This document shows positions 1 through 5,374 of a DNA stretch of 7,018 bases, piece by piece. The DNA comes from CAZBZG01 sp964496245. Lineage in GTDB: Bacteria; Planctomycetota; SZUA-567. Made by a program: the position numbers and the translations under genes. Location of the stretch: NCBI GenBank assembly GCA_964496245.1, contig CAZBZG010000249.1:1-7018 (forward strand), written 5' to 3'. Within the stretch, counting starts at the first letter, position 1; every line of letters starts with the position of its first letter. A model generated the notes under the pieces. That model did not search any database. It saw only the letters and a program-made list of their open reading frames with translations, and was not told where the DNA came from.

Positions 1-232
1 CATCCGCATCGCCGGCGCTCCGGCATGTGTTCACCTATTTGCAATGGGCTGTACTGAGCAACCACGTGCGGCTCGCATGAGCGAGGGCCGCGGCTGGTTG
101 GATCTGCCCACCAGGAGCGTGGCTTGCCACGCCGTGCTTGACCGTGTACCCTACATGTACGGAATCGACACCACATTCGATATGGCGCGTTGGCGCTGGA
201 CGGCGCGGCTGCGCTGAGCGGATCGGACCCCC
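1..232. other. probable intergenic / upstream control region
   Basis: I see no gene I can support here. One + strand frame is open from the left edge to a TGA at 215-217, which would end 15 bases before the kinase start. Its third codon positions are mixed, whereas the kinase gene uses G or C at almost every third position from its first codons, so I read this frame as chance. The stretch around 30-60 is more A+T-rich than the rest of the window, as expected of a promoter zone. On the minus strand an ATG at 26-24 is preceded by AGGTGA (36-31), which could be the start of a divergent gene leaving the window, but only eight codons are visible. A TTGACC at 138-143 resembles a -35 box, but no convincing -10 box follows at 16-18 bases. 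Confidence 0.5.
117..132. promoter_or_regulatory. perfect inverted repeat, candidate operator or RNA hairpin
   Basis: Two perfect 7-base arms, GCGTGGC and GCCACGC, flank a TT centre. As RNA this folds into a 6-bp stem closed by a G(CUUG)C tetraloop, one of the recognised extra-stable tetraloop classes. As DNA it is a compact dyad of the kind bound by dimeric regulators. It lies about 100 bases before the receptor-kinase start and 5 bases before the -35-like TTGACC. No T-run follows on either side, so an intrinsic terminator is unlikely. The repeat itself is certain; its function is inferred. Confidence 0.4.
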
Positions 233-3200
233 ATGGCCCAGACCACGATCATCGACGGCGTCTACACCCTCCGCAAGAAGGTCGGGCAGGGGGGCATGGC
301 CGCCGTGTTCCTGGCGGACGTGGACCTGACGCGGTTCGATTACTCGGTCCTCTACGCCTACACGCAGGTGCAGGCCGAGTCGCATGCCCAGCGCCGGGCC
401 AAGGCTGAGGCGTTTGCAGCCGAACTCAAGACCAAGGAGCTCGACCCGGCCACGGTGCGGGCGATCCTGGAGACCCACAAGATCCCGCTGCCCGCCGAGA
501 CCGTGGCGGTCAAGGTCTGTACCGCCTCTGCCATGCAGGAGCGTTTCGAGGGCGAGTGGAAGAATCTGCTCTGTCTCAACCATGACAACGTGGTCAAGGT
601 CTACGGCGGCGGCACGTACATGAAACGTCCCTATTACGCCATGGAACTGCTCGAGGGGATGGTGCCGCCGGCGGAGATCACGCAAAAGTGCTCGATCGGG
701 GAGAAGCTTGAGATCGTGGCTCAGGCCGGGCGGGGCTTGTCGTACCTCCACGGGCACGGCCTGGTCCACCGCGACGTGAAGCCGGACAACCTGGTGACCT
801 GCCGTCGGCCGGACGGCACGCTCGCGGTCAAGGTGACGGATCTGGGCATCGCCAAGGACCTGGAGGCCGAGGGCGAGCTGACCCAGACCGGCGCCACCAT
901 GGGCACGCCGTACTACATGGCGCCCGAGCAGCTGAAGTCCTCGCGGGACGTGGACCACCGGGCCGACGTCTACAGCCTGGGCGCGAGCCTGTACGAATTC
1001 ATGACCGGCAAGCGACCGTTCCACGACAAGACCACGGTCTACGAGATCATCGCCACCGCCCACCTCGGCCAGCGGCCGGCCGCGCCTCGGGAATTGACCC
1101 CGAACCTGCCCGAACCCATCAATTCCATGATCCTCACAGCCATGGAGCCGGACCTCGGTCGCCGGTATCCGGATGCGGATGCACTGGCGCAGGATCTGGA
1201 GACCTATGCATCGCTCGAGGCGCCCGCAGTCTTGCAGGCGAATCGGTTTGGGCAGGTGTCGCCCTCTCCGGAGGCGTCGGCGCTGGGCCAGGGGCGCTAC
1301 GGCTTTGAGACGCTGCGACAGAAACCGGCTGCGGCGGGCGGGGAAGGCCGACGGTCGTCCCGACGCAGAACGGCGTCCAGCAGACGCAAGCGGGCCACAG
1401 CCCGCAAAAAGCCCGCGGACGCGGGGAGGGGCGCAAAGCGCAATCTGTGGATCGGCGGCGGTGTTGCGGCTGGCCTGCTCCTGCTGGCGCTTGTCTACGC
1501 GCTGCTCGGCCCGGCCACGCGGACCGCGGACTCGCGTCCTTTGGATGAGGCGGAGTCGGCTGCCGGGGAGCCCGGCACCACGGATGACCGGACCGCGGGT
1601 GGGCAAGCCGAGGCAGCGGAAGCCAGCGCGGAGGCGGCCGGGTCCACCGACGTCGAACCGGTCGCGGACAAGGCTGAGGAGCACGAGGCGCCGGAGAAGG
1701 CCGAGCAAGCCGACGGTCCGCGCGACGAGACGAAAGCGTTCGCCGGGCACCGGTACAAGGTGTTCGCGGCCGATAAGATCACGTGGCGCGACGCGGCGAA
1801 GCGCTGTCAAGAGATGGGCGGTACGCTCGTGCGTGTCGGTAGCCGCAACGAGGCGCGCTTCCTGCTCGACTCGGCGTTCGCAGCACGGGGCGGCCCGCGG
1901 TCCCTCTGGCTGGGGGCCGTGGACGAAGAGCGCAACGGCACCTGGCAGTGGACGGACGGAACCCCGGTCGATTTGTCGCTCTTTGACAACAAGGCGCTCC
2001 TGCTGGACCTGCAGGGAACCCAGCGCCGGGACTACCTGTGCCTGCTCCACGGCGGGCGCGTGACCTGTCGGCAGAACGGCATGGGCTGCGGGGGCTTCAT
2101 CTGCGAGTGGGGACAACCGCGGGATCGGCCGGCGCTGGCCAGGGACGCGTTCACGAACTCGATGGGCATGCGTTTCGTCAGGATTCCGGCGGGGAGCTTT
2201 TTGATCGGCTGCTCGGACGCGGATGTGGAAAAGCTGGTTGCACAAGGCGTGACGGCCAAGCATATCGGGCGCGTCGCGCGCGCGCAGCCGCAACACAAGG
2301 TGACATTGACGCGCGATGTGTTCATGGGCGCGACCGAGGTCACGGTGGGCCAGTTCAGGCAATTCGTGCAGGCGACCGGCTACGAGACGGATGCCGAGCG
2401 GGCTGGGTATTCCTGGGTGCATGGTTCGGGGATGAAGAAGGGTGCGAGCTGGCGGAAGCCTGGCTTCGAGCAGACGGATGCGCACCCCGTGGTGTGCGTC
2501 AGCTGGAACGACGTGGGTCGCTTCTGCAACTGGCTGAACCGGCCGGGGAATCCGGAAGCCAAGGACTGGACCTACCGGCTTCCTACGGAAGCCGAATGGG
2601 AGTACGCGTGCCGCGCGGGAACGACTACGCTCTTCCCGTGGGGGGACGAGCTCTCAGCCGGAGACGACCTCTACAACGGGGAAGGGGCGGAGGACGGATA
2701 CGCGTGTACCGCGCCCGCGGGTTCTTTCGAGCCCAACGGATTCGGGCTGTACAACATGGTGGGCAATGCCAGCGAATGGTGCCAGGATTATACGTACGAG
2801 CGCTACGAGGCCGGCGCGGTCGACGACCCGGTCAATACCACCCCGAACGAGCGGGGCGGGCACATCCGCCGGGGAGGCCCGTGGTACACCACGCTTCCCT
2901 ACGTGGCTTGCCGAAGCTGGAATTGGTCGGGCGCCAAAGGGAGCGGCAACGGCCAGGGCTTCCGGCTCGTGGCTGTGCCCACCGCGGAGGAGAAGGCCGA
3001 AGCCGCGCCGGAGGGAGCAGAGCCGGAAGCGAGGGCAGAGGAGGCGGAAGCGGACCAGGCGAAAGACGAACGCCCGGGCGGTCCGCCGGCGGACGCCGTG
3101 GTCTTCGGCGAGCACCTGTATAAGATGATCGAGCAGAAGAAGATCGGCTGGCATGATGCCCGGAAGCAGTGCGAGGCCATGGGCGGGCGTCTCGCCTGCA

Positions 3201-5272
3201 TTGAGACCGCCGAGGAGCAGGCGTTCCTGGCGCAGCTGACCGAGGGCCGGCTCGTCTGGATCGGGGGAACCGACGAACAGGAGGATGGCACCTTCCGCTG
3301 GCTGACCGGCGAGGAAGTGAGCCGCGACCTCGACGGCGCGCTCTGGCGCGTGAACAACGAGGAGCGCGACTACCTGGCCATCAGCAAGGGCGGCGGCTTG
3401 AATCCGCGCAACAAGAGCGGACACCATCCCGGGTTTTCGACGCACTGGGTCGACGGGTTCGTCTGCGAGTGGGAGAAGGACGGGGCGGCGGCCCAACCCG
3501 GAAGCGCGAACGCGGAGGACCGTGGAGGCCGTGCGCCGGAGCCCGAACGCGAGGCGCAGGTCGACGCGCTCAAGACGGTGCGGGAGGCGTTTGCCAAAGA
3601 TTATGCCAGGCAGGACAGCGGAGCCCAGGCCGCCCTGGCGGACAAGCTGCTGGCGCATGCGATGCAGGGGGACGACGGCACGCCGTTGCAGTACGTATGC
3701 CTGCGGGAGGCCTGCCGGCTGGCTGGCGCGGCCGGACGCGTGGAGCTGGGGCTGCAGGCGGCCGAAGCCGTGGGGCGGCTCTTTGACAAGGATGGGCTGC
3801 GGCTCAAGCTGCACATGCTCGAGGCGAACGGCCAGGCCGTGCGCGCGTACGAAGGGACGTCGGCACTGGCCGAGGCGTACCTCTTCCTCGCGGACGAGGC
3901 TCTGCGCGCGAACGATTGCGACCGCGCCGCAGGTGCCGTGGGTGCGGCCGAGACGTACGCCAAGCGGACGCAGGACTGGGACCTGGTCGACCAGGCAAAG
4001 GCGCGGGAGGCGTACGCGGATGCGCTGCAGAAAGCGGCCTCGCGCATGAACGAGGCGCGGGCAGAGCTCGCCGAAGATCCGGACGATCCGCAGGCGAATC
4101 TGACCGCGGGGAAGATTCGCTGCTTTCTGCAGGAGGATTGGGACGCCGGCCTCCCTCTTTTGGCAAAATCGGCCGACGCGGACATGAAGGCGCTGGCGAC
4201 AAAGGAACTGGCGAGCCCCGATGGGCCGGAAGTGTTTGTCGCGTTGGGAGATGCGTACTGGGCACAGTCTGCAAAGCAGGAGAACGAGGCCATGCGTGCG
4301 GCGCTCAAAGGAAGGGCCGCGCACTGGTACGACAAGGGGCTTCCAGCCCTGGACGAGATCTCCCGTGCCAAGTACGAGAAGCGCATCGCCGAAGCGGGCA
4401 AGGCCTTCGGCCGGGGACGTGCGCTCGGCGTGACCGCGCAGAAGCTCGTGGTCTGGAACGCGAACAACGCACACAAGAACAACTGGGGCACCCGCAGGTG
4501 CGACGTGTCTCTCCGCCGCGCCAACGAAACGGTGTGGAAGCGGGAGGGGGTCGAGATCGCGTGGCGGGAAGACGAGGATGCAGCCACGGCGATTCGTCTG
4601 CCCAAAAAGCGCTTCGATGCCGTACGCATCGCGGTCACCGCGTGGACCGGCCGGGGCGGCGCGCTCGTGGAGGTGGAGCTCCGACGCGGGGATCGCAACC
4701 TTTGCGACAGTGCTACGGTGCTGGCCAGCGCGAGCGACGGCGCGGAGCCGCAGTACGGGCCGCGTACGCTGTTGGACGGCGACGTCTCCTCCGCAAGGAA
4801 GTCGGGGTGGTATTTGCCGCGGAAGACGGCGGGCTGGGTGGAGCTGCGGGTGCCGACCGCGATCATCCCCGATCGCTTTGCACTGGATGTGGTGACGACC
4901 ACGGGAAGCCACAAACACGCGGGCACGGACAATCTTCCCATGCACCTTCTGGTGAACGGGCGGGAGGACGCGCGGTTCCGGCTGGAGAATCCCGATGTCA
5001 ATGATCGCGAGAGGAACGCAGTCGACGCCTTTCGCGACCTGTGCGAGAACCTGTCGTTGTCCGAGGTGGAAGACCTGAGGCTGGTCGTGGACGGCAAGGA
5101 CGCGTGGTTCTGCGAATCCGTGGAGTTCCGTTTCCGCAGTGCACACCGCACCAGCCGAGCGTATGTCTTTCCGGTCGGGTGCTGGTTCTCCGGGGAGCTC
5201 GCGGACATTCGCGATCCCGAGACCCTGGCGATCCAACGGAAGGTGTTCGAGGTGAAGCCGCGGATCTGGTAG
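233..5272 (+). CDS. transmembrane receptor-type Ser/Thr protein kinase with lectin-like, FGE-like, discoidin-like and PLAT-like sensor domains
   Basis: 1679-residue Hanks-type kinase joined to a very large exterior. The kinase (about 11-326) has the Gly-rich loop GQGGMAAVF (18-26), VAVK Lys94, alpha-C Glu108, HRDVKPDN (179-186), DLG (203-205), GTPYYMAPEQ (224-233) and DVYSLG Asp245, so it should be active. Residues 31-90 are an unusual insertion between beta2 and beta3. A basic stretch (371-403) precedes one membrane helix (405-426), which places the kinase in the cytoplasm and residues 430-1679 outside. The exterior holds C-type-lectin-like (about 502-626), FGE-like (638-916), second lectin-like (957-1081), helical (1108-1392), discoidin-like (1398-1542) and PLAT-like (1548-1654) domains, joined by acidic Ala/Glu/Pro-rich linkers. 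ATG 233 is chosen because the next Met (22) would cut the Gly-rich loop; its ribosome site is weak (CGGA, 224-227). No catalytic or binding residue of a known sugar-sensing protein identifies the ligand. Likely co-transcribed with the FHA-kinase and phosphatase downstream. Confidence 0.95.
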   Translation: MAQTTIIDGVYTLRKKVGQGGMAAVFLADVDLTRFDYSVLYAYTQVQAESHAQRRAKAEAFAAELKTKELDPATVRAILETHKIPLPAETVAVKVCTASAMQERFEGEWKNLLCLNHDNVVKVYGGGTYMKRPYYAMELLEGMVPPAEITQKCSIGEKLEIVAQAGRGLSYLHGHGLVHRDVKPDNLVTCRRPDGTLAVKVTDLGIAKDLEAEGELTQTGATMGTPYYMAPEQLKSSRDVDHRADVYSLGASLYEFMTGKRPFHDKTTVYEIIATAHLGQRPAAPRELTPNLPEPINSMILTAMEPDLGRRYPDADALAQDLETYASLEAPAVLQANRFGQVSPSPEASALGQGRYGFETLRQKPAAAGGEGRRSSRRRTASSRRKRATARKKPADAGRGAKRNLWIGGGVAAGLLLLALVYALLGPATRTADSRPLDEAESAAGEPGTTDDRTAGGQAEAAEASAEAAGSTDVEPVADKAEEHEAPEKAEQADGPRDETKAFAGHRYKVFAADKITWRDAAKRCQEMGGTLVRVGSRNEARFLLDSAFAARGGPRSLWLGAVDEERNGTWQWTDGTPVDLSLFDNKALLLDLQGTQRRDYLCLLHGGRVTCRQNGMGCGGFICEWGQPRDRPALARDAFTNSMGMRFVRIPAGSFLIGCSDADVEKLVAQGVTAKHIGRVARAQPQHKVTLTRDVFMGATEVTVGQFRQFVQATGYETDAERAGYSWVHGSGMKKGASWRKPGFEQTDAHPVVCVSWNDVGRFCNWLNRPGNPEAKDWTYRLPTEAEWEYACRAGTTTLFPWGDELSAGDDLYNGEGAEDGYACTAPAGSFEPNGFGLYNMVGNASEWCQDYTYERYEAGAVDDPVNTTPNERGGHIRRGGPWYTTLPYVACRSWNWSGAKGSGNGQGFRLVAVPTAEEKAEAAPEGAEPEARAEEAEADQAKDERPGGPPADAVVFGEHLYKMIEQKKIGWHDARKQCEAMGGRLACIETAEEQAFLAQLTEGRLVWIGGTDEQEDGTFRWLTGEEVSRDLDGALWRVNNEERDYLAISKGGGLNPRNKSGHHPGFSTHWVDGFVCEWEKDGAAAQPGSANAEDRGGRAPEPEREAQVDALKTVREAFAKDYARQDSGAQAALADKLLAHAMQGDDGTPLQYVCLREACRLAGAAGRVELGLQAAEAVGRLFDKDGLRLKLHMLEANGQAVRAYEGTSALAEAYLFLADEALRANDCDRAAGAVGAAETYAKRTQDWDLVDQAKAREAYADALQKAASRMNEARAELAEDPDDPQANLTAGKIRCFLQEDWDAGLPLLAKSADADMKALATKELASPDGPEVFVALGDAYWAQSAKQENEAMRAALKGRAAHWYDKGLPALDEISRAKYEKRIAEAGKAFGRGRALGVTAQKLVVWNANNAHKNNWGTRRCDVSLRRANETVWKREGVEIAWREDEDAATAIRLPKKRFDAVRIAVTAWTGRGGALVEVELRRGDRNLCDSATVLASASDGAEPQYGPRTLLDGDVSSARKSGWYLPRKTAGWVELRVPTAIIPDRFALDVVTTTGSHKHAGTDNLPMHLLVNGREDARFRLENPDVNDRERNAVDAFRDLCENLSLSEVEDLRLVVDGKDAWFCESVEFRFRSAHRTSRAYVFPVGCWFSGELADIRDPETLAIQRKVFEVKPRIW
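323..502 (+). other. 60-residue insertion between kinase strands beta2 and beta3
   Basis: Residues 31-90 of the receptor kinase separate the Gly-rich loop/beta2 segment (ending FLADVD) from the beta3 lysine segment (VAVK). This connection is usually only about ten residues. The insert begins with an aromatic stretch (FDYSVLYAYTQVQ), continues through a charged, probably helical part rich in Ala, Arg, Lys and Glu, and ends with a short DPATVRAILE helix-like segment. The frame is intact and codon use matches the surroundings, so it is a genuine part of the protein. I do not recognise it as a named domain. Confidence 0.7.
1343..1510 (+). other. basic juxtamembrane segment and single transmembrane helix
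   Basis: Residues 371-403 are dense in Arg and Lys mixed with Ser and Thr (for example RRSSRRRTASSRRKRATARKK, split here as RRSSRRRTASS then RRKRATARKK). They lead directly into a hydrophobic span at 405-426, LWIGGGVAAGLLLL continuing ALVYALLG. By the positive-inside rule the N-terminal kinase is cytoplasmic and the long C-terminal part lies beyond the membrane. The Ser/Thr residues next to basic ones could be phosphorylation sites, and the segment could bind acidic lipid; both are inferences. Confidence 0.85.
1736..2110 (+). other. C-type-lectin-like domain 1
   Basis: Residues 502-626 show the lectin-like fold pattern: an opening YKVF strand, a helix with W518 and AAKRCQEMGG, the WLGAVDEERNGTWQW core strand (559-573), and a closing FICEW (622-626). 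The canonical outer disulphide pair can be assigned as Cys525 and Cys624. Cys603, Cys612 and Cys619 offer an inner pair. The EPN/QPD and WND calcium-sugar motifs of classical lectins are absent, so sugar binding cannot be assumed. The domain follows the membrane helix after a 70-residue acidic linker. Confidence 0.75.
2144..2980 (+). other. formylglycine-generating-enzyme-like (SUMF1-type) domain, probably non-catalytic
   Basis: Residues 638-916 carry the family landmarks in order: NSMGMRFVRIPAGSFLIG (642-659), TEVTVGQFRQF (701-711), PVVCVSWNDVGRFCNWL (752-768), YRLPTEAEWEYACRAGT (781-797), GLYNMVGNASEWCQD (838-852), RRGGPW (879-884) and GQGFRLV (907-913). Active aerobic FGE uses two nearby cysteines after the RGG motif. 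Here that stretch has only Cys893, so sulfatase-activating chemistry is unlikely. FGE-like domains are common as binding modules fused to bacterial kinases, and the fold is itself a C-type-lectin variant. Confidence 0.9.
3101..3475 (+). other. C-type-lectin-like domain 2
   Basis: Residues 957-1081 repeat the plan of domain 1: HLYKM, W973, ARKQCEAMGG, VWIGGTDEQEDGTFRW (1008-1023), ERDYLAI and a closing FVCEW (1076-1080). Residues 961-988 match 506-533 without gaps at 14 of 28 positions by eye, so the two domains probably arose by internal duplication around the FGE-like domain. The outer pair Cys980/Cys1078 is kept, but the inner cysteines are missing. Classical calcium-sugar motifs are absent here too. 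Confidence 0.75.
3554..4408 (+). other. alpha-helical repeat-like region (planctomycete type)
   Basis: Residues 1108-1392 are Ala/Glu/Leu-rich and predicted by eye to be almost entirely helical, with TPR-like spacing. Landmarks are FAKDYARQ, YVCLREACRLAG, DPDDPQANLTAGKIRCFL, GLPLLAKSAD, FVALGDAYW and HWYDKGLPALDEISRAKYEKRI. I recall the same ordered landmarks from many large planctomycete exported proteins, where such a segment sits next to FGE-like or sugar-binding domains. Its function is not known to me; a spacer or protein-contact scaffold is the simplest reading. Confidence 0.6.
4424..4858 (+). other. discoidin-like (F5/8 type C-like) beta region
   Basis: Residues 1398-1542 are beta-rich. 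An opening LVVWNANNAHKNNWGTR is followed by FDAVRIAVTAWTGRGGALVEVEL, and then ATVLASASDGAEPQYGPRTLLDGD leading to GWVELRV. The last pattern (names the attribute, 'DG' turn, then a final W-V-E-L strand) is typical of discoidin-type jelly rolls, which often bind glycans or lipids. The match is by pattern only; the boundaries and whether there is one domain or two halves are uncertain. Confidence 0.5.
4874..5194 (+). other. PLAT/LH2-like C-terminal domain
   Basis: Residues 1548-1654 follow the PLAT order: VVTTTGSHKHAGTDN (with the characteristic AGTD, 1563-1566), a strand with HLLVNG, DRERNAVDAFR, LSEVEDLRLVVDGKDAWFCESVEF, and the terminal YVFPVGCWFS (1644-1653), which parallels the usual aromatic-F-P-C-x-x-W-hydrophobic ending. 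PLAT domains are beta-sandwiches that mediate membrane, lipid or protein contacts. About 25 more residues follow to the stop. Confidence 0.6.
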
Positions 5273-5331
5273 GCGCGGGCGCGGACGGCAGACAAGCGCC
5301 GCGCACGCAGAGAGAGACAGCGAGAGGCACC

Positions 5332-5350
5332 GCGGCCGGACCGAGGCCGC
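5332..5350 (+). promoter_or_regulatory. small G+C-rich hairpin before the FHA-kinase gene
   Basis: GCGGCC (5332-5337) and GGCCGC (5345-5350) form a perfect 6-bp stem around a 7-base loop, GGACCGA. The following bases are A-rich (ACAGAAAAGG) and not a T-run, so it is not a standard intrinsic terminator. It ends 6 bases before the ribosome site of the next gene. It may adjust mRNA stability or translation between the two genes, or be a chance pairing in G+C-rich DNA. Confidence 0.3.
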
Positions 5351-5356
5351 ACAGAA

Positions 5357-5363
5357 AAGGGAG
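5357..5363 (+). promoter_or_regulatory. ribosome binding site of FHA-kinase gene
   Basis: AAGGGAG lies 11 bases before ATG 5375. This supports ATG 5375 over the in-frame ATG 5381 (17 bases away) and ATG 5408. The same AAGGGAGCG string precedes the phosphatase gene, whereas the receptor kinase has only a poor site. Confidence 0.75.
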
Positions 5364-5374
5364 CGCGACCCATC

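Noticed and set aside
138..186. Sigma-70 promoter with TTGACC as -35
   Set aside because: No acceptable -10 hexamer occurs at 16-18 bases. TATGGC at 181 is too far away, so I do not call a promoter.
2..217. Open + strand frame from the left edge ending 15 bases before the kinase gene
   Set aside because: Third-position composition is mixed and unlike the neighbouring gene, and no motif is visible. It could only be accepted if it continues a gene to the left.
35..2485. Open minus-strand frame of 816 codons antisense to the receptor kinase
   Set aside because: It lies wholly opposite clear kinase, lectin-like and FGE-like coding sequence. Its translation is Arg/Leu/Gly/Pro-rich with no motif, as expected from a G+C-rich shadow frame.
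2981..3097. DNA repeat array in the acidic linker
   Set aside because: The Glu/Ala-rich codons give a repetitive look, but no unit repeats regularly at the DNA level; it is a low-complexity protein linker.
1736..3475. Variable protein of a diversity-generating retroelement
   Set aside because: Lectin-fold and FGE-like domains are classic targets, but no reverse transcriptase, template repeat or near-identical repeat pair was seen, and the region is internal and not at the C-terminus.
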